A stretch of 20,883 nt of DNA from JAWXBG01 sp034439875 (GTDB taxonomy: Bacteria > Bacteroidota > Bacteroidia > Flavobacteriales_D > Sanyastnellaceae). The stretch spans positions 1-20,883 of the forward strand of contig JAWXBG010000072.1 in the NCBI GenBank assembly GCA_034439875.1. Reading direction: 5' to 3'. Position 1 is the first letter of the stretch; each line of letters opens with the position of its first letter. Shown here piece after piece: positions 6,538-14,326 of the stretch. A program made the translations under genes and the position numbers. Under the pieces are notes generated by a model. It searched no databases, was not told the DNA's origin, and saw only the letters and a list, made by a program, of their open reading frames with translations.

Positions 6538-6657
6538 AAATGCAAGTCCGCTTTAATGGGACTGCAATTTTACGCCAATCGTTTGCTTTTCCTAGTGGAT
6601 TTAGGATTTTGAGGAAGATTTTCTTTTGCCAAAAGGCTTTGGGATGAAACAATTCAA

Positions 6658-6673
6658 TATATCAGCTGATATA
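6658..6673. repeat. 16-bp perfect palindrome between the porin and DUF47 genes
   Basis: TATATCAGCTGATATA is fully self-complementary. It lies 58 nt after the stop of the porin gene and about 120 nt before the DUF47 start on the minus strand. Without a T-run it is more likely a protein-binding site than a terminator, possibly an operator for the DUF47-pit pair; this is inference. Confidence 0.4.
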
Positions 6674-6730
6674 CCTCCCCTTGTCAAAGTTGATAGGCCC
6701 CTCTGAAACTTAGGGTAAAAATCAAATCAT

Positions 6731-7933
6731 TCAAAAATTCACTTGTGCTTGAACCCTAAGCAATTCTCCTTCTTGTAGGTTGTCCTGTTTTTTGAAATCT
6801 TCAAACCTTCTTTTTGACTTGGTATACATTACCACCAGCTCAAATTCCTTTACTGGCTGCCACTCTAGACCAAACTCCATTTCGTCTACACGATAACTTC
6901 TGGCGTCTAGCTCATGTTTCTTCCCTCCTTCATAATGCTGTATTCGAACAAAAGGAAAAAACACATGCTTTTTATACTTATACATGTATGAAATCGTGGC
7001 ATAACCCCCCTTCAAATTCCTTGTTTCTATGCTATCAGTAGCTGTGTTAAATTCAGGTCCGCGCCCAATATTGTATTCCGCCAATATTCCAAAAGGTTTA
7101 GGGTATAATACCAGGGTTGCAGCAGCGCGCTGATCAAGGTAACCACCGTCCGCGCTCATTTTTGCCCCCGCGCTCAATTGCGTTGTAGGTATAATAACTT
7201 GGCCTGTATAAGCCTGAAACCCCGGTTCTATCACTTGTGACCCTATTTCAAAAGGATAAGTGAGTCGCGCCACCATATGTTTGTTGTCGTTCAGCTCTGG
7301 TCTATTCGCTGTTTGTCCATTAAAAACGCCAAAACCTAATACCCCATAGTCACCAGAGGTTTTGAGGCCTTCTTTGGCCAATGAAGAATACAGTTTGCGG
7401 ATTTTTTCGGGCGCCCAATAAAAGAATACTCCCAAATCCCGCTCGTTGCTTAGCGCGCTGTTCAGTGCATCATTTCGGTCAAGAGGCAATCGGTTTTGAC
7501 TCGACTGAAGGTTTTCAAATCCGAAAGGTACCTTGCTCTGCCCTATCCTGAATCGAAATTCGTTCTTCTTATCAACGGCCACATCAAAATAAGCATCTCT
7601 TAACTGAGCCCAATTCAAACTAGTGCTAGAGACTGAACTCGCAAAGTCGGGCTGAACATAGAAATACACCTGATCAGAAATCTGGCCGAAGAAGATGATT
7701 CTCATTCGTCGAATGAAAAACCCTCCTCCATCACCCCAGCTTCTATCACATTGCTCACAAACCAACTCCTTGTTGGTTTCAAGAAGCCTGTTGTACCGCA
7801 CTTGCGAGTAACCTCGAATTGTAAAGGTGTCTGACCACTTTTTACTTGGCTTCTCAACTTTGACACTGTCCTTTACTTGTGACACGGCTCCCAAAGAAAT
7901 CGTGGCCAGCAACACTAGAAGAAGATGCTTCAT
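6731..7933 (-). CDS. Phosphate-selective porin O/P family outer-membrane channel
   Basis: The 400-residue product has a signal peptide (MKHLLLVLLATISLGAVS) and a beta-barrel pattern ending in an aromatic residue (VQAQVNF), as BAM substrates do. It matches the OprO/OprP family (PF07396): IRGYSQVRYNRLLETN, then the GDGGGFFIRRMRIIFFGQI block, FYVQPDF, and FRFRIGQSKVPFGFENLQSS with SNERDLGVFF. It contains a CEQC pair (about residues 59-62) in an early loop, unusual for a barrel, though similar pairs occur in flavobacterial homologues as far as I recall. It is transcribed away from pstS and upstream of DUF47-pit, so it is well placed to pass phosphate across the outer membrane for both systems. 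True phosphate selectivity is inferred from family and context. Confidence 0.9.
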   Translation of the reverse strand: MKHLLLVLLATISLGAVSQVKDSVKVEKPSKKWSDTFTIRGYSQVRYNRLLETNKELVCEQCDRSWGDGGGFFIRRMRIIFFGQISDQVYFYVQPDFASSVSSTSLNWAQLRDAYFDVAVDKKNEFRFRIGQSKVPFGFENLQSSQNRLPLDRNDALNSALSNERDLGVFFYWAPEKIRKLYSSLAKEGLKTSGDYGVLGFGVFNGQTANRPELNDNKHMVARLTYPFEIGSQVIEPGFQAYTGQVIIPTTQLSAGAKMSADGGYLDQRAAATLVLYPKPFGILAEYNIGRGPEFNTATDSIETRNLKGGYATISYMYKYKKHVFFPFVRIQHYEGGKKHELDARSYRVDEMEFGLEWQPVKEFELVVMYTKSKRRFEDFKKQDNLQEGELLRVQAQVNF

Positions 7934-7974
7934 ATGATTTAGAACAATTTATTAATGTTTTAGTATTGTGGCCG

Positions 7975-7982
7975 CAAACCTA
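7975..7982 (-). promoter_or_regulatory. Candidate -7 promoter element (TAGGTTTG) of the porin gene
   Basis: On the minus strand TAGGTTTG matches TAnnTTTG exactly, giving a 5' leader of roughly 35 nt before the porin ATG. A clear TTG -33 box is not seen at the expected distance, which is common for regulated promoters that need an activator. Confidence 0.45.
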
Positions 7983-8176
7983 TCTTAACAAAAGCCCTCC
8001 GCCACTTTACGTTCCATTAATTTTAGGTTAACACACTCGAAACCCGCCACTACTCAAAGCCATAGCTGACGGTGCTTTTAGACGGCAACCAACTTGGTAA
8101 CGTTTTCTTAATATACGAGTAACGAGGCAGCAAAACAGCAGTCGGTATTTCGCAATTCATTACTAATCGTATATCC

Positions 8177-9124
8177 ATGAAAATTCGAAGTCTCATTCTT
8201 CTTATGCTTTCAATCTCATTTTTTGCCTGTTCAGACAAAAAAGGAGGTCCCCCGTCCATCTCCATTGACGGTTCTTCTACAGTCTTTCCTGTTTCAGAAG
8301 CTGTGGCAGAAGAGTTTATGGCCGTCAATCCAAATGTTCGTGTAACCGTAGGCGAAAGCGGTACCGGCGGCGGATTCAGCAAGTTCAGCAATGGAAAAAT
8401 TGATATTAACGATGCTTCGCGCCCTATCAAAAGCAAGGAAGACAGCGCGTGCAAAGCCAACAATATCGCTTATGAGTCTTTTATGGTCGCATACGATGGC
8501 ATGGCTATCGTTGTGCATCCTTCCAATACCTGGTGCAACGACATAACTGTGGAAGAGCTTAAAAGACTATGGGAGCCTTCAGCCAGAGATAGTATTATGA
8601 CATGGAATCAGATACGCAGCGACTGGCCTGTAGAGCAAATTCGTCTTTTCGGTCCCGGGACTCAAAGCGGAACTTTCGACTACTTCACTGAAGCTATTGT
8701 GGGAACTGCCAAAGAATGCAGAACCGACTATACTGCAAGCGAAGATGATAATGTGCTGGTTCAGGGTGTAGCCGCAGACAAAAATGCTTTTGGCTACTTC
8801 GGTCTTGCATATTACAACAACAACAAAGATAAAATCAAAGCCGTGGCTGTAATCAATCCGAAATCCGCCACCCCCGTGCTCCCGAGTATTGAAACTGTTA
8901 AGAACAAATCCTACTCTCCTCTTAGCAGACCATTATTTATCTATGTAACTGATCTTGCATTAGAAAGACAGGAAGTGCGCGACTTCATTCAGTTCTATAT
9001 AGACAACTGCGCCAAGCTTTCTGAGTCCGTTGGGTATGTTTCGCTTTCTGTAGAAGAGCTTTCAATTGAGGAGGCTAAACTCGCAAAGTTCCTCGAGGCT
9101 CATCCGGTAAAAACAGCTCAATAG
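8177..9124 (+). CDS. pstS: PstS, periplasmic phosphate-binding lipoprotein
   Basis: The 315-residue substrate-binding component of the high-affinity phosphate ABC transporter has a lipoprotein signal (MKIRSLILLMLSISFFAC, lipidated C18). It should therefore be tethered to a membrane facing the periplasm. The phosphate-binding signatures are present: IDGSSTVFPVSEAVAEEF at residues 30-47 and GESGTGGGFSKF at 59-70. Later come DASRPIKSKE and GPGTQSGTFDYFTE, with an N-A-F-G-Y-F-G segment typical of PstS. First gene of pstSCAB-phoU, 13 nt before pstC. The 243-nt divergent gap to the porin gene probably carries the phosphate-starvation control. Confidence 0.96.
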   Translation: MKIRSLILLMLSISFFACSDKKGGPPSISIDGSSTVFPVSEAVAEEFMAVNPNVRVTVGESGTGGGFSKFSNGKIDINDASRPIKSKEDSACKANNIAYESFMVAYDGMAIVVHPSNTWCNDITVEELKRLWEPSARDSIMTWNQIRSDWPVEQIRLFGPGTQSGTFDYFTEAIVGTAKECRTDYTASEDDNVLVQGVAADKNAFGYFGLAYYNNNKDKIKAVAVINPKSATPVLPSIETVKNKSYSPLSRPLFIYVTDLALERQEVRDFIQFYIDNCAKLSESVGYVSLSVEELSIEEAKLAKFLEAHPVKTAQ

Positions 9125-9137
9125 TACTCGGCTATAA

Positions 9138-10013
9138 ATGAGACGAAAGGAAAAATTCATTGAGGCTCTGCTGGCACTTTGTGCCGGTATCAGCGTTTTC
9201 ACAACAGTAGGAATACTGTATGTGCTGGTGTCTGAGTCTTACGGATTCTTCGCTACTGTACCCTTGAGTGAATTTCTCACTGATGATCAGTGGACGCCGT
9301 TGTTTGCCGATCAGCATTTTGGGATTATGCCATTGGTTGCTGGCACTCTACTTACCACTGTTATAGCCATTGCACTTGCGCTGCCCGTGGGGCTTACAAT
9401 TGCGATTTACCTCAACGAGTATGCGCACCCAAAACTCCGAAAGTCTGTGAAGCCGGCGCTGGAAGTGCTCGCCGCCATTCCCACTGTAGTGTATGGTTAT
9501 TTCGCCCTAACTGTTGTAACGCCTTTTCTTCAGCAGATCTTTCCCGAACTTGCCGGTTTCAGCGCTTTGTCTGCGGGGCTGGTAATGGGCGTGATGATTA
9601 TCCCTATTATCTCTTCATTAAGCGAAGACGCCTTGTTTGCGGTTCCTAAATCATTGCGCGAAGCGAGTTATGGTATGGGTGCAACGCCATTTCAAACTTC
9701 TTTCAAGGTCTTGGTGCCTGCCGCGTCCTCTGGTATTATCGTGTCCGTAATACTTGCTATATCAAGGGCCGTTGGCGAAACAATGATTGTTGCCATAGCT
9801 GCAGGACAGCAACCCAATTTGACCGCAAACCCATTTGTGCCCATTGAAACCATTACTACTTATATAGTTCAGGTATCGACCGGTGACGTAGAGAGAGGGT
9901 CTCTCGAATACAAAACGATTTTTGCCGCGGGTATTACATTGTTTATCTTCACCTTTATTCTGAATAACATTTCGTTTTGGATTAAAAAGAAATTCTTGCA
10001 GAAATATGAGTGA
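9138..10013 (+). CDS. pstC: PstC, phosphate ABC transporter permease
   Basis: The 291-residue inner-membrane permease has about six transmembrane segments, the first at residues 9-32. The ABC-contact (EAA-type) loop is LREASYGMGATPFQT at about 173-187, preceded by MIIPIISSLSEDALFAVPKS, which is strongly diagnostic of PstC. It pairs with PstA to form the channel. The gene follows pstS closely and its last 8 nt overlap the start of pstA (ATG inside the TGA context), indicating translational coupling. It lacks the long N-terminal extension found in some PstC proteins. Confidence 0.96.
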   Translation: MRRKEKFIEALLALCAGISVFTTVGILYVLVSESYGFFATVPLSEFLTDDQWTPLFADQHFGIMPLVAGTLLTTVIAIALALPVGLTIAIYLNEYAHPKLRKSVKPALEVLAAIPTVVYGYFALTVVTPFLQQIFPELAGFSALSAGLVMGVMIIPIISSLSEDALFAVPKSLREASYGMGATPFQTSFKVLVPAASSGIIVSVILAISRAVGETMIVAIAAGQQPNLTANPFVPIETITTYIVQVSTGDVERGSLEYKTIFAAGITLFIFTFILNNISFWIKKKFLQKYE

Positions 10014-10863
10014 GGTTAATTGGAATAGGATTAAGGACCGATCATTCAAATACTTTGGTATCGGCTGCACTGTTTTTGGTCTTTCCGTGCTCGTGGTTTT
10101 TCTTTTAAGTATCATCATTCAAGGAGTAGCTCGCATAGACTGGGACTTCATAACTTCAATGCCCTCGCGTTTCGCAGAAAAAGCGGGGATATTGCCTGCT
10201 TTAATCGGAACACTTTGGATTCTTGTCCTTACTGCGGCTATATCCATTCCCATTGGGGTGGCGTCCGGGGTGTATTTGGAGGAATATGGTAAGAAAAATC
10301 GCTTCGCAAAATTTCTAGAAATAAACATTGCAAATCTGGCTGGGGTTCCTAGCATTATATATGGACTATTGGGGCTAGAAATCTTTGGTCGTATCATGGC
10401 TATGGGGGGAAGTATTTTGGCTGGCAGTTGTACGCTCGCCCTCTTAATTTTACCTGTTGTAATTGTTTCAACTCGGGAGGCAATAAAAGCCGTTCCAGAC
10501 ACCCTCCGCCAGGCGAGTTATGGCCTTGGTGCTAGCAAATGGCAAACCTTAAGCCGTCAGGTGATTCCCGCTTCTGCAGGCGGAATTGTAACTGGAATTA
10601 TTCTCGCCATTTCAAGGGCTATTGGTGAAACAGCTCCTCTGATAGTCGTCGGTGCTTTGGTCTTTGTGCCGTTTGTTCCTAGTGGCCCGATGGATCAATT
10701 TACCGTTCTTCCGATACAAATTTTCAATTGGGTTTCAAGACCAGAAAAAGAGTTTGGAGTAAATGCTGCTGCCGCCATCATAATTCTGCTTCTTGTAACA
10801 TTTGTGATGAATGGAATAGCGCTATACTTGAGAAATCGCTGGCAGAAAAAAATCAAATGGTAA
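10006..10863 (+). CDS. pstA: PstA, phosphate ABC transporter permease
   Basis: The 285-residue second permease of the Pst complex has about six hydrophobic spans and the EAA-type loop TREAIKAVPDTLRQASYGLG (about 156-175). It also shows NLAGVPSIIYGLLGL (110-124), a well-conserved PstA stretch, and the late motif AISRAIGETAPLIVVGA. It overlaps pstC by 8 nt and precedes pstB by 4 nt, so the three are one translational unit. Confidence 0.96.
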   Translation: MSEVNWNRIKDRSFKYFGIGCTVFGLSVLVVFLLSIIIQGVARIDWDFITSMPSRFAEKAGILPALIGTLWILVLTAAISIPIGVASGVYLEEYGKKNRFAKFLEINIANLAGVPSIIYGLLGLEIFGRIMAMGGSILAGSCTLALLILPVVIVSTREAIKAVPDTLRQASYGLGASKWQTLSRQVIPASAGGIVTGIILAISRAIGETAPLIVVGALVFVPFVPSGPMDQFTVLPIQIFNWVSRPEKEFGVNAAAAIIILLLVTFVMNGIALYLRNRWQKKIKW

Positions 10864-10867
10864 TTCG

Positions 10868-11623
10868 ATGAGCTACAAACTCGAAGCTGAAAACATAAAT
10901 GTGCACTACGGAAGCAATCACGTGATAAAAAACGTGAGCATGAAGCTTCAGCCAAATACCGTGACGGCGTTCATCGGGCCTTCGGGTTGCGGCAAATCTA
11001 CTTTTCTGAGGTGCCTAAACAGAATGAACGATTACATAGATCTCTTTCATTTGGATGGAAAAATTAAAGTAGATGGAAAAAATATCTATGACAAAAAAGT
11101 TCGGGTAGAGGAGCTGCGCAAACAAATTGGGATGGTATTTCAAAAGCCAAATCCATTTCCTAAGTCAATCTATGAAAACGTTGTTTACGGACTTCGTATT
11201 CAGGGCATCAATAAAAAAAGTATTCTCGATGAAACCGTAGAGCGTTCCTTACAACAAGCCGCTCTGTGGGAAGAGGTGAAAGATGACCTCAAAAAATCGG
11301 CTCTTCAACTCAGCGGCGGACAACAACAACGCCTGTGCATTGCACGAACCCTCGCCACCAATCCTACGGTGCTGCTTATGGATGAGCCTGCGTCGGCCCT
11401 CGATCCAATTTCAACATCGAAAGTTGAAGAGCTGATTCACGACCTGAAAAAAGATCTGACAATCATCATCGTTACACACAATATGCAGCAAGCGGCCAGG
11501 GTTAGTGATACAACGGCTTTTTTCTACCTTGGCGACCTCGTAGAAATGGACGCAACCAAAGTGATGTTCACGAATCCACGCGAAACCCAAACACAGAATT
11601 ATATAACCGGTCGATTCGGATAG
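10868..11623 (+). CDS. pstB: PstB, phosphate ABC transporter ATPase
   Basis: The 251-residue cytoplasmic ATPase energises phosphate import. All motifs are intact: Walker A GPSGCGKST (37-45), Q-loop in GMVFQKPNPFP (Q92), signature LSGGQQQR (148-155), Walker B VLLMDEP (168-174) with the catalytic E173, and H-loop H204 in IVTHNMQQA. The FLRCLNRMND sequence after Walker A is characteristic of PstB. Length is standard. The gene lies 4 nt after pstA and 29 nt before phoU. Confidence 0.98.
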   Translation: MSYKLEAENINVHYGSNHVIKNVSMKLQPNTVTAFIGPSGCGKSTFLRCLNRMNDYIDLFHLDGKIKVDGKNIYDKKVRVEELRKQIGMVFQKPNPFPKSIYENVVYGLRIQGINKKSILDETVERSLQQAALWEEVKDDLKKSALQLSGGQQQRLCIARTLATNPTVLLMDEPASALDPISTSKVEELIHDLKKDLTIIIVTHNMQQAARVSDTTAFFYLGDLVEMDATKVMFTNPRETQTQNYITGRFG

Positions 11624-11652
11624 AATATTCAAAACGCCGATAAAAGTAAATA

Positions 11653-12321
11653 ATGGTACACCACGAAATAGAGTTAGAAAAACTTCGGAACGAAGTGAGT
11701 TTAATGTGGAACCTTACCGTGTCGCAAATGCAAAAAGCAAAACGCGCAATGGTAACGCTTGATCGCGATCTTGCGGGAGAGGTTTTGCATAGCGAGCGAA
11801 GGGTAAACGCTTATGAGCTGAATATCGACAATCAATGTGAGTACATCATCGCGTTGATGAACCCCGTAGCCGTAGACTTGCGCTTTGTTTTGGCTGTGCT
11901 TAAAATCAACACCAACCTAGAGCGTGTTGGTGATATCGCAGAAGGTATCGCCAGATATATAATGGATTCTTCCAAACAATATGATGAAAGTCTCTTGGAG
12001 CTTACTGAGGTAATCCTCATGTTTGAAGAGGCTACGTCTATGCTTGAAGACCTGCTCATGTCATTTCACAACGAAGACACGTCCATGGCGAGAACGATCT
12101 TCAGCCGCGACGAATATCTGAATGAAATGAACGCAAAGGCAAATACCTTAATTGCCAATTATATCAAACAACATCCTGACAATATTGAGCAGGCGCTTCA
12201 TATTCTTTCCACAATTCGAAAACTCGAAAGAGTTGGCGATCAATCGAAGAATATCGCTGAAGAAATAATCTTTTACGTTGAAGCCAAAGTCCTGAAACAC
12301 TCCGACAAAAAGGAAAAATAG
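11653..12321 (+). CDS. phoU: PhoU, phosphate-signalling and Pst-regulating protein
   Basis: The 222-residue all-helical cytoplasmic protein has two PhoU repeats. Each carries a metal-binding helix: NTNLERVGDIAEGIARY in the first half and IRKLERVGDQSKNIAEE in the second. PhoU represses the Pho regulon under phosphate-replete conditions by linking PstSCAB to the PhoR kinase, and it limits Pst uptake. It is the last gene of the operon. PhoR and PhoB are not in the window and must be elsewhere if used. Confidence 0.97.
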   Translation: MVHHEIELEKLRNEVSLMWNLTVSQMQKAKRAMVTLDRDLAGEVLHSERRVNAYELNIDNQCEYIIALMNPVAVDLRFVLAVLKINTNLERVGDIAEGIARYIMDSSKQYDESLLELTEVILMFEEATSMLEDLLMSFHNEDTSMARTIFSRDEYLNEMNAKANTLIANYIKQHPDNIEQALHILSTIRKLERVGDQSKNIAEEIIFYVEAKVLKHSDKKEK

Positions 12322-12375
12322 AAGTAAACAACTATAGCTAGGCCGCTATTTCATGTGGTCTATCCTAAAATACCT

Positions 12376-12406
12376 AAAAAAAAAGTCGAAGAAATACTTC
12401 TCCGAC
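12376..12406. terminator. Bidirectional intrinsic terminator between phoU and the DUF3108 gene
   Basis: GTCGAAGAA (12385-12393) pairs with TTCTCCGAC (12398-12406), with one A-C mismatch and a 4-nt loop. Nine A residues precede it (12376-12384), so on the minus strand the hairpin is followed by nine Ts, a strong signal for the DUF3108 gene. On the plus strand CTCTTTGTCTTCTTT follows, a weaker tract that could end the pst operon 64 nt after phoU. Confidence 0.7.
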
Positions 12407-12484
12407 CTCTTTGTCTTCTTTAGATATTCAGTTTAGGATTCTATTACTTTCTTACGCGTAGAGAAATCTACACTAGCCTCATGC

Positions 12485-12556
12485 CGTTTCACTCCATTGG
12501 CCTATAATAGTTACTCTAACAGTATTAACAACTGCAAGCATTTAATGCCGCATTGG
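12485..12556 (+). repeat. Intergenic repeat module (CGTTTCACTC type)
   Basis: Positions 12485-12510 match 16676-16701 at 22 of 26 positions (CGTTTCACTCCATTGG, then CCTATAATAG). TGCAAGCATTTAATGCC (12533-12549) resembles the 4684-4707 stretch with an insertion. It is a partial copy of the family at 4480-4756 and 16487-16701, ending just before the DUF3108 stop codon. Confidence 0.6.
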
Positions 12557-12558
12557 TA

Positions 12559-13383
12559 TTAGTTTACTTTCGATACGGGATTCGCAAGCCCGCTATATTC
12601 TATTAGCTCCATTTTAACAGAGCCCACTAGTATTTTCGCTTTTACCAAAATCGGCAAGTGGTTGGCGTCATCCGTAATCCAAACACTCAGGTCTTCTTCC
12701 TTCTTAAACACGCGACCCTTCTGTACGACCGGTGCAAAACGTATACAATTAAATGTTCCTGCATCCACTTTTACAGTTTCTTTACCCATATACTTAATCT
12801 TTAGCGGATAGATTTCATCATCTACAATGGTCATCACCGTGAAAACCTGTCCAACATATGCCTTCGAAAAATCTATTGTTCTGGCATAGTAGTACGCGGA
12901 AAGCATGTCTTGAACAAAGTCTGGTGTCATGTATGCCTCATCCTTGTGGTTTTTCATTGCGCGCTTGTTCGGATAGAAGGTGTAATCCTGAAATATCTTA
13001 TAGCCGCCTTCATCACAGTTTCTCACGAATCTGTATGGGAAGAGTCCTTGTTTGTCTATGTATGTTTCATAGCGATCGCGCACTTTGAAAAACCAATCAA
13101 ACGACCCTACGCTATATCCTTCACCCACTAAATGGTAGGCGTCTCTGTTTCCAAACTTGTACGGCGAGTCTTTCACCGTAAGTATAGCTTCCCCAGCATT
13201 CATCATACCATAGTGCAGTCGATATTTCACGCGTTCTCCTGAAGTAAACGCCGAATTCGTCATCGCGCGTAAACCCATATCAGGAAGGTTCTCCAACTTT
13301 ACGCGAGGAGGCTTGGAGGCCTGGGCAAAAGCCCCTGCTACAAACAGAAGTGCAATTGATGCGAGAAGAACTAATTTTTTCAT
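12559..13383 (-). CDS. Secreted DUF3108 domain protein
   Basis: The 274-residue product starts at ATG 13381-13383, giving a clear signal peptide (MKKLVLLASIALLFVAGAFA). The frame is open 27 codons further upstream, but that extension lacks signal-peptide character. The body is a DUF3108 domain (PF11306): FTSGERVKYRLHYGMMNAGE, the SFDWFFKVRDRYETYID block, FPYRFVRNCDEGG, and the late VDAGTFNCIRFAPVV with VWITDDANHLPILVKAKI. The domain is predicted to be a periplasmic beta-rich barrel. Its role is unknown; it recurs as a single gene in many Bacteroidota. It is flanked by terminators and is probably monocistronic. Confidence 0.9.
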   Translation of the reverse strand: MKKLVLLASIALLFVAGAFAQASKPPRVKLENLPDMGLRAMTNSAFTSGERVKYRLHYGMMNAGEAILTVKDSPYKFGNRDAYHLVGEGYSVGSFDWFFKVRDRYETYIDKQGLFPYRFVRNCDEGGYKIFQDYTFYPNKRAMKNHKDEAYMTPDFVQDMLSAYYYARTIDFSKAYVGQVFTVMTIVDDEIYPLKIKYMGKETVKVDAGTFNCIRFAPVVQKGRVFKKEEDLSVWITDDANHLPILVKAKILVGSVKMELIEYSGLANPVSKVN

Positions 13384-13464
13384 ATCCGTAAATTTGATGT
13401 CTCTTAAGCAAAAAGAATGCCGCTCTTGTAAGGCGCGGTGTGTCAGCAGATTGTTGTTTTTCAA

Positions 13465-13498
13465 AAAACCCGGATTAGTCCCTTTTATTGCGGGTTTT
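13465..13498 (-). terminator. Intrinsic terminator for the secreted-module gene at 13577-14194
   Basis: AAAACCCG (13465-13472) and CGGGTTTT (13491-13498) form an 8-bp perfect stem with an 18-nt loop. On the minus strand the stem ends in GGGTTTTTTG, supplying the U-tract. It separates the gene at 13577-14194 from the DUF3108 gene on the same strand. Confidence 0.6.
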
Positions 13499-13576
13499 CA
13501 CCCTTTGGGCAGCCTCTATATGTCTTGAAAAGGGGTCAATTAGCTCATAAAGCCGCATTGCAGTATTGGCAAAACA

Positions 13577-14194
13577 CTAGAAAGTAAGTCCATTGACTAA
13601 CACGGCCTCACCAGACTTTGTGAGATATTGGCAATTGACTACGCCCTCGAAGGCTCCCTCGGTGGTGAATTGACCTATCAAAACCTTGCCTTCACGCGGA
13701 AGTGTGTTTGGTTGTCCCGGAAGCGCAAACCAAGATCCGCCAATGCTGTCGCTCATTGTCAATGCCTGCCCTGCCTCAAAATTGACAGCCCAAGGTTGCC
13801 CTGGGGATTCGAGAAAATACATAGACCCCGAAGACTTGCTGTTCTCTATTCCAATTGTAACCCAGCTATCGTAATGCATTTCGGGATGCAGTTGCAACAG
13901 GCCTGCATTCGAGCTACTCGCCAAAAACCCGCAGTAATCGTTTTGCCAAAACGTCGTGCTCGTTTTTATTTCCAAAATTCTCTCATCGCTCCCGAAGATG
14001 GCTGAAAGTGATTCGGCCGAGTCAGGTAAAACAATCCACAGCCGATAACAATGAGCTGCTCTTAACTCGGGCATGGCGTTTTTTGCTTCTTCCGAAATGG
14101 AGATTTTTTCCACTTCAACTCTGGTTTCTTGACTGTGAACGCATAATGCCGCGGCCAAGAATATCAAAACAAACAAACTTATCGTTCTCAACAT
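13577..14194 (-). CDS. Secreted single-module protein of unknown function
   Basis: The 205-residue protein begins with a signal peptide (MLRTISLFVLIFLAAALCVH, cleavage near HSQ). The rest forms one beta-rich module with HCYRLWIVLPDSAESLSAIFG, TSTTFWQNDYCGFLASS, HYDSWVTIGIEN, QPWAVNFEAGQALTM, IGGSWFALPGQPN, GKVLIGQFTTEGAFEG and a C-terminal GEAVLVNGLTF, each split here only by small linkers. The D-S-W-V-T-I-G and G-G-S-W-F motifs recall modules repeated many times in large extracellular flavobacterial proteins, where they carry a CYRLYV-type start and G-Q-x-T-T-x-G motif. Here only a single module exists. I do not know a function; structural or adhesive surface roles are possible. The resemblance is from memory, not a search. 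Confidence 0.65.
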   Translation of the reverse strand: MLRTISLFVLIFLAAALCVHSQETRVEVEKISISEEAKNAMPELRAAHCYRLWIVLPDSAESLSAIFGSDERILEIKTSTTFWQNDYCGFLASSSNAGLLQLHPEMHYDSWVTIGIENSKSSGSMYFLESPGQPWAVNFEAGQALTMSDSIGGSWFALPGQPNTLPREGKVLIGQFTTEGAFEGVVNCQYLTKSGEAVLVNGLTF

Positions 14195-14326
14195 AATGCG
14201 AAGGTATGATACCCAATTTCGAAATCATTTCAATTCATCAAATTTTCTGCTCTGATGAACAATTTGTTCATCGCAGTTTTTCAAGTTGTGCGCTGTTGCA
14301 ACAACTCGTTCCTATACTTTTACATC

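Noticed and set aside
13384..13464. 27-residue upstream extension of the DUF3108 gene
   Set aside because: Using it would place the signal peptide internally; the ATG at 13381-13383 gives a standard exported protein.
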